Assembly: GCF_014191375.1 (NCBI RefSeq)
Contig: NZ_JACHWN010000005.1
Location: 248,001 to 312,000, forward strand
Reading direction: 5' to 3'
DNA: 64,000 bases
Origin: Mesorhizobium sp. RMAD-H1
GTDB taxonomy: Bacteria > Pseudomonadota > Alphaproteobacteria > Rhizobiales > Rhizobiaceae
This document shows, one piece after another, positions 8,003 to 17,333 of the stretch (within the stretch, counting starts at the first letter, position 1; each line of letters opens with the position of its first letter). Position numbers and translations under genes: made by a program. Under the pieces are notes generated by a model that was not told the origin of the DNA, made no database searches, and worked only from the letters and a program-made list of their open reading frames with translations.

Positions 8003-10594
8003 ATGCGGCAAGGATACTCGCCCTCATATGCGCTTCGGGATGAGAGGATAAGGGGGGACCGGCTCGGCCTGGCCGGGATTTTCCGCCGGCAGGTGGATAT
8101 TCTGCTCGGGCTCCTCATCCTCGCCTGCGTGGCGCTCGCGGCAGGGGCGCTCGCCACCTGGAATGTCGCCGATCCGAGCTTCAGCCACGCCACCTCCAAC
8201 CCCGTCACCAATGCGCTCGGCTATCCCGGTGCGGTCTTCTCCGATCTGGCGATGCAGTTCTTCGGGCTTTCCAGCGTTGCCGCGCTCCTGCCGGCCGTTT
8301 TCTGGGGCATCCTCCTGGTAGCGCATGGCGGTATCGGCCGGCTGCCGCGGCGGATTTCTGCCTGGTTCGGCGCGGCGCTGCTGTTTGCCGCCATCGCAAG
8401 CTGTTTCTCGGTTCCGCCGAGCTGGCCTATGCCGATCGGGCTCGGCGGCGTGTTCGGCGATCTGGTTCTGAAGATCCCCGGCATCTTCCTCGGCGGTTTC
8501 CCGCGCGGCACCGCCGCCCTGGTGATCGCGGCCATTCTGCTCGTTCCCTCCCTCATGCTTTGCGCCTTTGCCAGCGGGCTGACCGGACGCGCGCAGCCGC
8601 TGACGAGCCCGGCCCGCCCGAAGGCGCGCAGGCCGGTGCAGGAAGAGATCGATGATGAGGATGACGAGGATACCGAAGATGGGAGGGAGGGCTTCTACGC
8701 GCTCGGCGCCGTGACGCACTGGTATCTGAGTGCGCGGGCGACGATGCACCGTCTCTTCTCGCGCGGCGCAGCGCTGCGCGGGAGACAGGAGGACGATCCG
8801 TTCGGCGATGTCGCCGTCTCCCGCCAAAGGGCAGGCGGACGCGACGACATGCGCCGCGAGCCGGGCTTCGACGATCGTCGCGAGCGGCTCGACGTACCGC
8901 CTTTCGACGATGACGAGACCTATGACGCGGAAGGCGACGACTGGGCGCCGCAGCCGGCCCCGCAAAGGCCCTCAGTGCCGCGACCGATGGCGACGGGCCG
9001 TGTCGAGACGCCGGCGCCTCGTCCGAAGCCGGGTGCGCGCATCCAGCGCGAGGCGCAGCAATCCTTCATCAAGAGCGACGCCTTCGAAATGCCGCCGCTG
9101 CATCTCCTGAGCGAGCCGAAAGCGGTGGTCCGCGATCCCAGTCTTTCCAAGGACGCGCTGGAGCAGAATGCGCGGCTCTTGGAAGGCGTGCTGGAGGATT
9201 TCGGCGTCAAGGGCGAGATCATCAATGTGCGCCCCGGACCGGTGGTGACGCTCTATGAGCTCGAACCGGCGCCGGGCATCAAGTCCTCCCGCGTCATCGG
9301 CCTTGCCGACGATATCGCCCGCTCGATGAGCGCCATTGCCGCGCGCGTCGCCGTCGTGCCGGGGCGCAACGCCATCGGCATCGAGCTGCCGAACCAGAAG
9401 CGCGAGATGGTCTATTTGCGCGAGATGCTGGCGAGCCGCGATTTCGAGCAGACCAAGACCAAGCTTGCGCTGGCGCTCGGCAAGACGATCAATGGCGAGC
9501 CTGTCATCGCCGACATCACCAAGTTCCCGCATCTGCTGGTGGCCGGCACCACCGGCTCGGGCAAGTCGGTGGCCATCAACACGATGATCCTGTCGCTGCT
9601 CTATCGCATGACGCCGCAGGAATGCCGCCTGATCATGATCGATCCCAAGATGCTGGAACTCTCCGTCTATGACGGTATTCCGCATCTGCTGACCCCTGTT
9701 GTGACCGACCCGAAGAAGGCCGTCGTCGCGCTCAAATGGACCGTTCGCGAGATGGAGGACCGCTATCGCAAGATGTCGAAGGTGGGCGTGCGCAACATCG
9801 ACGGCTTCAACCAGCGTGTCGGCCAGGCGCAGAAGAAGGGCGAGCGCATCGCGCGCACGGTGCAGACCGGCTTCGACCGCGATACGGGTGAGGCGGTTTA
9901 TGAGACGGAGGAGCTCGATCTCGAGCCGATGCCGTATATCGTCGTCATCATCGACGAGATGGCTGATCTGATGATGGTCGCCGGCAAGGATATCGAAGGG
10001 GCGGTGCAGCGGCTGGCGCAGATGGCGCGCGCGGCGGGCATCCATGTCATCATGGCGACGCAGCGGCCCTCGGTCGACGTCATCACCGGCACGATCAAGG
10101 CCAATTTTCCGACGCGCATCTCCTTCCAGGTGACGTCGAAGATCGACAGCCGCACCATCCTCGGCGAACAGGGTGCCGAACAGCTCCTTGGCCAGGGCGA
10201 CATGCTGTTCATGGCCGGCGGCGGGCGCATCCAGCGCGTGCACGGGCCGTTCGTCGGCGACGACGAGGTGGAGAAGGTCGTCCAGCATCTCAAGCTGCAG
10301 GGCGTGCCGGAATATCTCGACGCCATCACCGAGGAGGACGACGAGGACGGCGGTGGCGGCGGTCCGGCCGGCACGTCCAATCTCGACGATTCCGAAGATC
10401 CCTACGATCAGGCGGTCGCCGTGGTCCTGCGCGACAAGAAGGCATCGACCTCCTATATCCAGCGCCGTCTCGGGATCGGCTACAACCGCGCGGCCTCGAT
10501 CATCGAGCGGATGGAACAGGAGGGGATCGTCGGCCCGGCCAATCACGCGGGCAAGCGCGAGATCCTGGTGCCGAGCGAGGATGACGATTTCTGA
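8003..10594 (+). CDS. ftsK: DNA translocase FtsK
   Basis: 863-residue septum-bound translocase that pumps chromosome termini across the closing septum and activates XerCD at dif. N-terminal hydrophobic segments (to about residue 170) form the four-TM anchor, followed by an acidic/Pro-rich linker (about 200-370), the alpha/beta motor with Walker A GTTGSGKS near residue 515 and Walker [13 protein letters not shown], and the DNA-reading gamma winged helix at the C-terminus ([18 protein letters not shown]). ATG 8003 starts [14 protein letters not shown]; the frame is open to 7910 and a longer start cannot be excluded. A CtrA box precedes it. Confidence 0.96.
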   Translation: MRQGYSPSYALRDERIRGDRLGLAGIFRRQVDILLGLLILACVALAAGALATWNVADPSFSHATSNPVTNALGYPGAVFSDLAMQFFGLSSVAALLPAVFWGILLVAHGGIGRLPRRISAWFGAALLFAAIASCFSVPPSWPMPIGLGGVFGDLVLKIPGIFLGGFPRGTAALVIAAILLVPSLMLCAFASGLTGRAQPLTSPARPKARRPVQEEIDDEDDEDTEDGREGFYALGAVTHWYLSARATMHRLFSRGAALRGRQEDDPFGDVAVSRQRAGGRDDMRREPGFDDRRERLDVPPFDDDETYDAEGDDWAPQPAPQRPSVPRPMATGRVETPAPRPKPGARIQREAQQSFIKSDAFEMPPLHLLSEPKAVVRDPSLSKDALEQNARLLEGVLEDFGVKGEIINVRPGPVVTLYELEPAPGIKSSRVIGLADDIARSMSAIAARVAVVPGRNAIGIELPNQKREMVYLREMLASRDFEQTKTKLALALGKTINGEPVIADITKFPHLLVAGTTGSGKSVAINTMILSLLYRMTPQECRLIMIDPKMLELSVYDGIPHLLTPVVTDPKKAVVALKWTVREMEDRYRKMSKVGVRNIDGFNQRVGQAQKKGERIARTVQTGFDRDTGEAVYETEELDLEPMPYIVVIIDEMADLMMVAGKDIEGAVQRLAQMARAAGIHVIMATQRPSVDVITGTIKANFPTRISFQVTSKIDSRTILGEQGAEQLLGQGDMLFMAGGGRIQRVHGPFVGDDEVEKVVQHLKLQGVPEYLDAITEEDDEDGGGGGPAGTSNLDDSEDPYDQAVAVVLRDKKASTSYIQRRLGIGYNRAASIIERMEQEGIVGPANHAGKREILVPSEDDDF

Positions 10595-10707
10595 CGAGGG
10601 CCTGTTCCTTGCAGGAACGAACCGGGATCATCGCCCGTTGAAATGCCACACTCGCGTCAAACTGGCGCTTTAGCCTCGGAGCCAAGATGACAGGAGACAA
10701 TTTTTCG

Positions 10708-11397
10708 ATGAAGATGGAAAAAACACGGCTTTCTGCTGCGGCTCCGGGTATACGGAGCCTGATGCGCGGTGCCGTTCTCGCCGCCACGCTTGTGGCGGCC
10801 GCGATCCTGCCGCCGCTGGGCGGCGCGTCCTCTCCGGCCGCCGCTCAGGGAAGTGCGGCTGCGAGCGCGGCGGCGCAGCAGATCGCGGATCATTTTGCCT
10901 CGGTGCGCACCATGACGGGCGAATTCGTGCAGTTCGGCCCGCGCGGCGAGCAGACCGGCGGCACCTTCTATATCGAACGGCCGGGCAAGATCCGCTTCAA
11001 CTACAACAATTCGCCGATCCGGGTGATCTCCGATGGCGAGTCGGTCGTCATCAACAACCGCAAGCTCGACACGTGGGATCTCTATCCCCTCTCCAAGACG
11101 CCGCTGAAGCTGCTTCTGGGCGACCGGATCGATCTTGGCGGCGGGCGCCTGAAACAGGTCAAGCAGGAACCTGACATGACGACCATCGTGCTGGGCGACA
11201 AATCGGTTTTCGGCGATTCGAAGATCACCATGATGTTCGATCCCAAGAACTACGAGCTCAAGCAGTGGACGATCACCGACGCGCAGAATCTCGACACGAC
11301 GGTGATGATCTTCAACGTCCGCCAGGGCGTGCGCTTCGCCAAGGACATGTTCAAGATCGATTATCAGCGTATCGCGATGAAGCGGAAGGGAAATTGA
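10708..11397 (+). CDS. LolA-like outer-membrane lipoprotein carrier
   Basis: 229-residue periplasmic protein with a signal peptide (basic start, hydrophobic AVLAATLVAAAILP, cleavage near PAAAQG). The mature part has LolA-family features: FVQFGPRGEQTGGTFYIERPGKIRFNY and a regular beta-strand pattern, the half-barrel that ferries lipoproteins from LolCDE to the outer membrane. ATG 10708 has AGGAGA 11 bp upstream; an in-frame ATG at 10687 would place that site inside the gene. ftsK-lolA order is common in proteobacteria. Divergence from E. coli LolA leaves exact function to family inference. Confidence 0.88.
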   Translation: MKMEKTRLSAAAPGIRSLMRGAVLAATLVAAAILPPLGGASSPAAAQGSAAASAAAQQIADHFASVRTMTGEFVQFGPRGEQTGGTFYIERPGKIRFNYNNSPIRVISDGESVVINNRKLDTWDLYPLSKTPLKLLLGDRIDLGGGRLKQVKQEPDMTTIVLGDKSVFGDSKITMMFDPKNYELKQWTITDAQNLDTTVMIFNVRQGVRFAKDMFKIDYQRIAMKRKGN

Positions 11398-11532
11398 CGC
11401 GGGTGCGGCGACCCGCGTCCTGAAGCGACGGCGCCATACAGCCTTGGCGGTGGATGGCGCTCTGTCGCGGTTTCCTTTGAACATCCGTTGCTCTAGTGTC
11501 GCGCGCGACCCGATCACACGCGCGAGTTCTTC

Positions 11533-12339
11533 ATGCCTTTTTCCATCGCCACCTGGAACATCAATTCCGTGCGCCTGCGCCTGCCCCTGGTCGAGCAGTT
11601 CCTGCGGGACTACCAGCCGGATGTGCTCTGCCTGCAGGAGACGAAGTGTCCGGACGATCTCTTTCCGCACGAGGCGCTCCGGACGCTCGGCTATGAGCAC
11701 ATCGCCATCAGCGGCCAGAAGGGCTATCACGGCGTGGCCACCCTTTCGCGCCGCCCCCTGAGCGAGGTCGACCGCATCGGTTTTTGCGGCATCGGCGACT
11801 GCCGTCATCTGAGCGCCGTCGTCACGGCGGGTGGCAAGCGCCTGCGTATCCATAATTTCTATGTGCCGGCGGGCGGCGACGAGCCGGACCCGGAGATCAA
11901 TCCGAAATTCAAGCACAAGCTCGGTTTTCTCGAAGAGATGAAGGCCATCATCGCCGATATGGGGGACGGCTGTTCTTCGGTGCTCGTCGGCGATCTGAAC
12001 ATCGCGCCGCTTGAAACCGACGTCTGGTCGCACAAGCAGCTCCTCACTGTGGTCAGCCATACGCCCATCGAGACGGAGGGGCTGGAGGTGGTGCGTCGGA
12101 TGGGCGGCTGGAGCGATCTGATCCGCCATCACATTCCGCCGGAGGAAAAGATCTTCACCTGGTGGAGCTACCGCGCGCGCGACTGGGAGGCGTCGGATCG
12201 CGGGCGCCGTCTCGACCATATCTGGGGGTCACCCGATCTCGAGGGCGATCTCTCGTCCGTCGCGATCCTGCGCGAGGCGCGGGGCTGGGATCGTCCCTCG
12301 GACCATGTGCCGGTGATCGCGCATTTCAATCTGGATTGA
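11533..12339 (+). CDS. xthA: Exodeoxyribonuclease III (AP endonuclease)
   Basis: 268-residue EEP-fold nuclease of base-excision repair, cleaving 5' of abasic sites and degrading 3' ends. Motifs: IATWNINSVR, LQETK with the metal-binding Glu36, VGDLNIAP (Asp/Asn active site), RRLDHIW and the C-terminal SDHVPV catalytic His. The length fits XthA. It begins 135 bp after lolA, a gap in which I see no further feature, and is convergent with the cNMP-binding gene 14 bp downstream. Confidence 0.95.
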   Translation: MPFSIATWNINSVRLRLPLVEQFLRDYQPDVLCLQETKCPDDLFPHEALRTLGYEHIAISGQKGYHGVATLSRRPLSEVDRIGFCGIGDCRHLSAVVTAGGKRLRIHNFYVPAGGDEPDPEINPKFKHKLGFLEEMKAIIADMGDGCSSVLVGDLNIAPLETDVWSHKQLLTVVSHTPIETEGLEVVRRMGGWSDLIRHHIPPEEKIFTWWSYRARDWEASDRGRRLDHIWGSPDLEGDLSSVAILREARGWDRPSDHVPVIAHFNLD

Positions 12340-12353
12340 GTGGCCGTCGAGGA

Positions 12354-12809
12354 TCAATCCTCGAAGAGGGGCGAGAGCTTTTCGATCTGCCGGATGAGAT
12401 CGGTCAGATTGCGGCTGATATGGGCGTGGAGCGCCGCCGCCACATCGGGATATTCTTCCAGGATGCGGTGGAAAATGGCGCGGCTGAGACGGATGACTTC
12501 CGTCTCGCCATCGGCGAAGGCGCTGGTCAGCCGTGTGGTCTGGGCGATCAGCGCCATCTCGCCAAGGATCGCGCCGGGACCGACGGATCTGATCGTCACC
12601 CGCCCGTTCGGCCCGTCCCGGAAAAGGCTGATATTGCCCGATACCACCACATAGGCGCAATCGGCGCTCTGTCCCTCGCGGAAGAGTTCACGGCCGGCGC
12701 GCAGCACCAGCCGCTCGGCGCCGAATGCAAGCAACCGCAATTGTTCGGCCGTGAATGATTCAAACAAGCCTACGGTGCCAAGGATTCGGATATCGTCATC
12801 GAGCGCCAT
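12354..12809 (-). CDS. Cyclic-nucleotide-binding domain protein
   Basis: 151-residue protein that is essentially a lone cNMP-binding domain: beta-roll followed by a phosphate-binding-cassette-like GAILGEMALIAQTTRLTSA with the conserved Glu and Arg. No helix-turn-helix follows, so it is not a Crp-type regulator; the C-terminal 30 residues look helical (RNLTDLIRQIEKL). It starts 36 bp downstream of the CenR-type regulator on the same strand and is probably co-transcribed. In Brucella the equivalent gene beside otpR is annotated as a cAMP-dependent protein kinase regulatory subunit, with no kinase partner shown. Confidence 0.85.
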   Translation of the reverse strand: MALDDDIRILGTVGLFESFTAEQLRLLAFGAERLVLRAGRELFREGQSADCAYVVVSGNISLFRDGPNGRVTIRSVGPGAILGEMALIAQTTRLTSAFADGETEVIRLSRAIFHRILEEYPDVAAALHAHISRNLTDLIRQIEKLSPLFED

Positions 12810-12845
12810 ATTATGGTCAATACACCGCTCTCATCAGCGGAGCCA

Positions 12846-13529
12846 TCAGGGAACGAGCTTGTATCCCCCGCTTTCTGTCACGAGAATCGCGGCATTGGAC
12901 GGATCTTTCTCGATTTTCTGCCGCAAACGGTAGACATGCGTCTCGAGCGTGTGGGTCGTCACGCCCGAATTATAGCCCCATACCTCTTCCAGAAGCACGT
13001 CGCGGCCGATGACCTTGTCGCCGGCGCGGTAGAGATATTTGATGATCGCGGCTTCCTTTTCGGTCAGGCGGATCTTGCCGCCCTTCTCGTCAATCAGGAG
13101 CTTCTGTCCCGGCTTGAACGTATAGGGCCCGACGGTGAAGGTCGCGTCCTCGCTCTGCTCGTGCTGGCGCAATTGGGCGCGGATGCGCGCGAGCAGGACC
13201 GCGAAGCGGAACGGCTTGGTGACATAGTCGTTAGCGCCCGATTCGAGCCCGAGGATGGTGTCGGAATCGGTGTCGTGCCCGGTCAGCATGATGACCGGGC
13301 CCTTGAAGCCGCCCTTGCGCAGGAGCTTGACCGCCTCGCGCCCGTCCATATCAGGCAGGCCCACATCCATGATCAGGAGGTCGACCATCCCGTTGCGGGC
13401 CGTCTGGATGCCCTTCGTGGCGGTATCTTCCTGGAGGATATGGAATTCTTCGCAGAGCTCCAGCTGCTCCACGAGAATCGAGCGAAGGTCTTCGTCATCG
13501 TCCACGATCAGAATTGTACGGCCAGTCAT
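12846..13529 (-). CDS. cenR: OmpR-family response regulator, CenR/OtpR type
   Basis: 227-residue two-component regulator. Receiver domain with acidic pair Asp11/Asp12, phospho-acceptor Asp55 in LLIMDVGLPDMDG, Thr in VIMLTGHD and Lys in YVTKPF; C-terminal winged helix (TLETHVYRLRQKIE). The closely conserved sequence and the adjacent cNMP-binding gene point to CenR (Caulobacter) / OtpR (Brucella), which controls cell-envelope and division functions with the kinase CenK, not present here. The gene symbol is from family resemblance, so moderately sure. Confidence 0.85.
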   Translation of the reverse strand: MTGRTILIVDDDEDLRSILVEQLELCEEFHILQEDTATKGIQTARNGMVDLLIMDVGLPDMDGREAVKLLRKGGFKGPVIMLTGHDTDSDTILGLESGANDYVTKPFRFAVLLARIRAQLRQHEQSEDATFTVGPYTFKPGQKLLIDEKGGKIRLTEKEAAIIKYLYRAGDKVIGRDVLLEEVWGYNSGVTTHTLETHVYRLRQKIEKDPSNAAILVTESGGYKLVP

Positions 13530-13652
13530 GCGGTATCCTCATGTGTCGGTTGCGTCGGCATTGACGTTTTATGGCATTATGAGTTGAAGCGTTCAAACAA
13601 GAAAGCCAGCTATCGGACCTATCTGGAAGCTGTTATCCGTGGGGCGGGATCA

Positions 13653-14198
13653 ATGAACAAAATGGCTGACGGCAAGACCTTGCGCCTGATCGACGTGCGG
13701 GCCCGTCCGGGAAATCCCGCACAGGGGCTTCTTATCACACGTAATCTGGTGTTGCGCTGCGCGCTCGGCAAGGGGGGAATCAGCGCTTTCAAACGGGAAG
13801 GCGACCGTGCGACGCCGCTCGGGGCCATGCGCCTCATCCATGGATGGCGCAGACGGGACCGGGATATCAGGGCTTTCTCACCGCTGCCGTTCCGGGCCAT
13901 CCGCCGCCATGACGGCTGGTGCGACGCGCCCGACGACCGCAATTACAACAGGCCGGTACGCGCGCCTTACCGGGCGAGCCATGAAAAGCTCTGGCGGCAG
14001 GACGGGCTCTACGACATCTGCATCGTGATGGACTGGAACATCCGCCCGCGCCGGCGCGGATGCGGCAGTGCCATCTTCTTCCATCTGGCGCGGCGGGGCT
14101 ACGAGCCGACGGAGGGCTGCATCGCGTTGAAGCGGGCCGACATGGCGCGCCTGCTGCCATATCTCGGTACGCAAACCATTATCCGCGTCCGGCGGTGA
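13653..14198 (+). CDS. L,D-transpeptidase (YkuD family)
   Basis: 181-residue YkuD-domain protein. The catalytic block is FFHLARRGYEPTEGCIALKR, giving His and Cys in the H-x(n)-[ST]-x-G-C-[IV] arrangement of enzymes that make 3-3 peptidoglycan crosslinks or attach outer-membrane proteins to the wall. No signal peptide or TM segment is visible at either possible start (13653, or 13662), unusual for a wall enzyme but common in this short rhizobial subfamily. It is divergent from cenR by 123 bp and convergent with the MocR gene. Confidence 0.82.
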   Translation: MNKMADGKTLRLIDVRARPGNPAQGLLITRNLVLRCALGKGGISAFKREGDRATPLGAMRLIHGWRRRDRDIRAFSPLPFRAIRRHDGWCDAPDDRNYNRPVRAPYRASHEKLWRQDGLYDICIVMDWNIRPRRRGCGSAIFFHLARRGYEPTEGCIALKRADMARLLPYLGTQTIIRVRR

Positions 14199-14214
14199 GG
14201 TCCCTCTCTTTTGT

Positions 14215-15663
14215 TTACAGGGCGGCGCGCATGGCGTCGTGCAGCACCTCGAAGATGCGCGGCTGGGCGGATTGGGCCACGTTGAAGCGCAGATAGTGCG
14301 CCGCGCCCTGCGACAGGCTGAACACATTGCCCGGCGCGAAGACCACGCCACGTTCCAGCGCGTGGCGGCTGATCAGCGCCGAATCCATGCCTTCCGGAAG
14401 CCTCGCCCAGAGAAACATGCCGCCCTGCGGCTCGGTCCAGAGTTCCAGCCCCGCGGCCTTCAGCCGGCCGGCGGTCAGCGTCATGGCGGCGGCCAGCTTG
14501 ACGCGCAAGGTCTCGATATGGCGGCGATAGGTGCCGTCGGTCAGAAGCGTGTGGACGAGCTGGGCCGAAAGCTGGCTGGAGCCGAAGCTGGTGGCGAGCT
14601 TTAGGTCGGTCAGTCCCTCGATCCAGTCGCCGCGGGCGGCGATATAGCCGACGCGGGCGGCGGCGGTCAGCGTCTTGGAGAAGCTGCCGATATGGACGAT
14701 CCTTTCCAGCCCGTCGAGTTCGGCGAGCAATGGCGAGGGTGCGGGATGGAAATCGGCGAATATATTGTCCTCGATGACGAGGATATCGTGCTGCTCAGCG
14801 ATTTTCAGCAGCCGGTGCGCTGTTGCGGGGCTCATCATGCCGCCGGTCGGATTATGCAGCCCGGCATTGCCGATATAGAGCTTCGGCCGGTGCTCCTCCG
14901 CAGCGCGGGCAAAAGCATCGAGATCCGGGCCGCTCGGCGTATAGGGGATACCCACGAGCCGGACGCGGTGGGTGCGCAGCGCCGCCTGGAAATTGAAGTA
15001 GCAGGGATCGTCGATCAGAACGGCATCGCCGGGCTGGACGAAGAAGCGGCAGAGGAGATCGAGCGCCTGCGTGCCGGAATCGACCAGCAGCACCTGGGCT
15101 GGTGGCGCTTCGACGCCCTGCTCGGCGAGACGGCGCGAGAGATGCAGCCGGAGCGGCGCATATCCCAGGGGATCGCCATATTCGGTGAAGGCGGCGGTTT
15201 CGTCGCGGGCGAGCGCCCTGAGCGCGCGGCGGATGCCTTCCTGCGGCAGCCAGTCTTCCGGCAGCCAGCCGCAGCCGGGCTTGAGCGCCGTGCTGTCGGC
15301 CTCGAGCGACTGGCGCATGATCCACAAGGGATTGATCTCGCGGTCGAGGCGGGGGCCGGCGGCGGCCAGCGAAAAGGGTTGCACGCGGCCGGCGACATAG
15401 AAGCCGGCGCCGCGGCGCGACTGGATGACGCCTTCGGCGACGAGCCGGTCATAGGCTTCGACGACGGTCGATTTCGACACGCCCATGGTTTCGGCGAGGC
15501 GGCGGATCGAGGGCAGCCTTGCGCCGGGTGAGAGGCTGAGGGCGGCGATGCGTCCGCGGATGATTCCCATCACTTTCTCGACGAGGGTCGATTGACCCTC
15601 GGCGGCGCCGTCGAATGCCGAGCCGCGTGCTGCATTTTCGCTGGCGGCGGGTTTATGCAACAT
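14215..15663 (-). CDS. MocR-type GntR/aminotransferase regulator
   Basis: 482-residue chimera: an N-terminal GntR winged helix (about 25-95; SIRRLAETMGVSKSTVVEAYDRL) fused to a fold-type I aminotransferase domain with the PLP lysine in GSFSKTLTAAARVG. Such proteins sense PLP or an amino-acid aldimine and control neighbouring genes. ATG 15663 has AAGGAAG 5 bp upstream; the frame continues to 15792 but without a ribosome site and across the operator. The divergent EamA exporter is the likely target. Ligand unknown. Confidence 0.9.
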   Translation of the reverse strand: MLHKPAASENAARGSAFDGAAEGQSTLVEKVMGIIRGRIAALSLSPGARLPSIRRLAETMGVSKSTVVEAYDRLVAEGVIQSRRGAGFYVAGRVQPFSLAAAGPRLDREINPLWIMRQSLEADSTALKPGCGWLPEDWLPQEGIRRALRALARDETAAFTEYGDPLGYAPLRLHLSRRLAEQGVEAPPAQVLLVDSGTQALDLLCRFFVQPGDAVLIDDPCYFNFQAALRTHRVRLVGIPYTPSGPDLDAFARAAEEHRPKLYIGNAGLHNPTGGMMSPATAHRLLKIAEQHDILVIEDNIFADFHPAPSPLLAELDGLERIVHIGSFSKTLTAAARVGYIAARGDWIEGLTDLKLATSFGSSQLSAQLVHTLLTDGTYRRHIETLRVKLAAAMTLTAGRLKAAGLELWTEPQGGMFLWARLPEGMDSALISRHALERGVVFAPGNVFSLSQGAAHYLRFNVAQSAQPRIFEVLHDAMRAAL

Positions 15664-15676
15664 CTGTACTTCCTTT

Positions 15677-15713
15677 TGTACCGGTACAGTCCGGTCGAAT
15701 TGTACTGCTACTG
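15677..15713. promoter_or_regulatory. Probable MocR operator between regulator and exporter
   Basis: Two direct half-repeats TGTACCGGTACAG (15677-15689) and TGTACTGCTACTG (15701-15713), 24 bp apart start to start and identical at 10 of 13 positions; the first contains the perfect 12-bp palindrome TGTACCGGTACA. MocR dimers typically bind direct repeats. The site sits 14-50 bp upstream of the regulator start and 60-97 bp upstream of the exporter start. Confidence 0.65.
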
Positions 15714-15773
15714 TCTCTGCCGTCCCGATGCAAGGCCAATCATTGTCCCCTGAAACAACTACATGATTTTGCA

Positions 15774-16649
15774 ATGGGCTGGATAGACGCAATGGACAGA
15801 ACGGCAGGATGGATCAACGGGTTTTTGGGTGTACTGATCTTCAGTGGCTCGCTGCCGGCGACGCGAATTGCCATCCTCGACATCGATCCGATGTTCCTGA
15901 CAGTGGCGCGGGCGGCTATCGCCGGTGTGCTGGGTGCCCTGCTGCTCATCCTGTTCAGACAGCGTTTGCCCGAGAGGGGTGATGTTCTTCCGCTGTTCGT
16001 CGTGGCGCTTGGCGTGGTGGTGGGTTTCCCGCTGCTGACCGCGCTCGCCCTGCGTGGGATGACGTCGGCCCATGCCATCGTCTTCGTCGGACTGTTGCCG
16101 CTGGCGACCGCGATCTTCGCCGTCCTGCGCGGCGGCGAGCGTCCGCGGGGACTGTTCTGGCTGTTTTCCATCAGCGGAAGCGCAATTGTCGCCGGCTATG
16201 CCCTGGGACAGGGGAGCTCTTCCTCCGCTTTCGGCGATGGTCTCATGCTCGCGGCAATCCTCGTCTGCGGGCTCGGCTATGCGGAAGGCGCCCGCCTGTC
16301 GCGCAAGCTCGGCGGCTGGCAGGTGATCTGCTGGGCCCTCGTCCTGTCGCTGCCGCTGATGCTGCCGCTGGCGCTTGCCACGCAGCCGGCCTCATGGGAG
16401 GGCATCGGCTGGCGCGCGCTGGCGGGCCTTGCCTATGTCTCGCTCTTCAGCATGCTGATCGGCTTCGTCTTCTGGTATCGCGGCCTGGCGCAGGGGGGTA
16501 CCGCAGCCGTCGGCCAGCTGCAGCTCCTGCAGCCCTTTTTCGGCCTGGCGCTTGCGGCAATGGTCGCCCATGAGACGGTGGGCTGGGGCATGGTGGCCAC
16601 CGCCGCCGCCGTGGTGCTCTGCGTGGCGGGCGCGAAGCGCTTCGCCTAA
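15774..16649 (+). CDS. EamA/DMT-family exporter
   Basis: 291-residue drug/metabolite transporter with ten predicted TM helices in two EamA repeats (for example AIVFVGLLPLATAIFAVL and AYVSLFSMLIGFVFWYRGLA). EamA proteins mostly export amino acids or related metabolites. It is divergent from the MocR regulator, a recurrent pairing. The start is uncertain: ATG 15774 or ATG 15792, neither with a clear ribosome site. The last 4 bp overlap the methyltransferase gene on the other strand. Confidence 0.88.
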   Translation: MGWIDAMDRTAGWINGFLGVLIFSGSLPATRIAILDIDPMFLTVARAAIAGVLGALLLILFRQRLPERGDVLPLFVVALGVVVGFPLLTALALRGMTSAHAIVFVGLLPLATAIFAVLRGGERPRGLFWLFSISGSAIVAGYALGQGSSSSAFGDGLMLAAILVCGLGYAEGARLSRKLGGWQVICWALVLSLPLMLPLALATQPASWEGIGWRALAGLAYVSLFSMLIGFVFWYRGLAQGGTAAVGQLQLLQPFFGLALAAMVAHETVGWGMVATAAAVVLCVAGAKRFA

Positions 16650-17317
16650 GCGAAGGACCAGACGGTGGTGCGCTTGACCTCGGCATCCTCCAGGATACGT
16701 GTCACCGGCACGGTGTAGACCGCAAGGGCTTCAAGCCGCTCCTTCGGCAGATAGGCGCGGCCGGGATCTCCGACGATGACCGTTGCGCCGCGTTGGCGGA
16801 GGGCGGAGAACCACGGGATCAGCCGCTCCGCCAGAGGACGTTCGTAAAAGACATCGCCGGCCAGGAGCACGTCCCAGCCCTCATCCCTGCCGATCAGGTC
16901 CTCGATGCGGGAGGTGAGGACGACATCATTTGCCGCCGCGTTGAGTGCGATTGCAGCTTCGGTGAAAGGGTCGATGTCGCTGGCGGTGACGCGTGCCGCC
17001 CCGGCCCTGGCCGCCGCTATGGCGACCAGGCCGGAACCGGAGGCGAAATCGAGCACGGTCTTGCCGCGGACGGTATCGGGATTGTCCAGGACATAGCGCG
17101 CAACGCCCTGACCGCCCGCCCATGCGAAAGCCCAGAAGGGCGGGGGCAGGCCAATGGTGGCAAGCTCCTCCTCCGTCCTGTGCCAGAGATCATGCGCCTC
17201 GTCGGCAAGGTGCAACCTGATCTCCGGCACATGCGGCGGCGCCTGTAGGCCGGTGTTGGCAAGGATGAAGGTGCGGGCCCGATCGCCTGATGGATCAAGA
17301 GGTGTGCCGGGGCTCAT
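16646..17317 (-). CDS. ETFBKMT (METTL20)-like protein lysine methyltransferase
   Basis: 223-residue class I SAM methyltransferase. It has the METTL20 family layout: PPFWAFAWAGGQGVARY before motif I (VLDFASGSGLVAIAA), acidic SDIDPF at motif II, and the post-II motif GDVFYE, plus the C-terminal VGDPGRAYLP and TTVWSF seen in human ETFBKMT. That enzyme trimethylates ETF-beta; an Agrobacterium homologue is known to methylate EtfB and ribosomal L7/L12. It is often mis-annotated as a nicotinamide or L11 methyltransferase. Last gene of the tsaD operon, 17 bp after the EVE gene. Confidence 0.85.
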   Translation of the reverse strand: MSPGTPLDPSGDRARTFILANTGLQAPPHVPEIRLHLADEAHDLWHRTEEELATIGLPPPFWAFAWAGGQGVARYVLDNPDTVRGKTVLDFASGSGLVAIAAARAGAARVTASDIDPFTEAAIALNAAANDVVLTSRIEDLIGRDEGWDVLLAGDVFYERPLAERLIPWFSALRQRGATVIVGDPGRAYLPKERLEALAVYTVPVTRILEDAEVKRTTVWSFA

Positions 17318-17333
17318 GCCGCCTGACCGGTGA

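Noticed and set aside
8972-10546. 524-codon minus-strand frame opposite ftsK
   Set aside because: Shadow frame; FtsK motor motifs on the plus strand are unambiguous.
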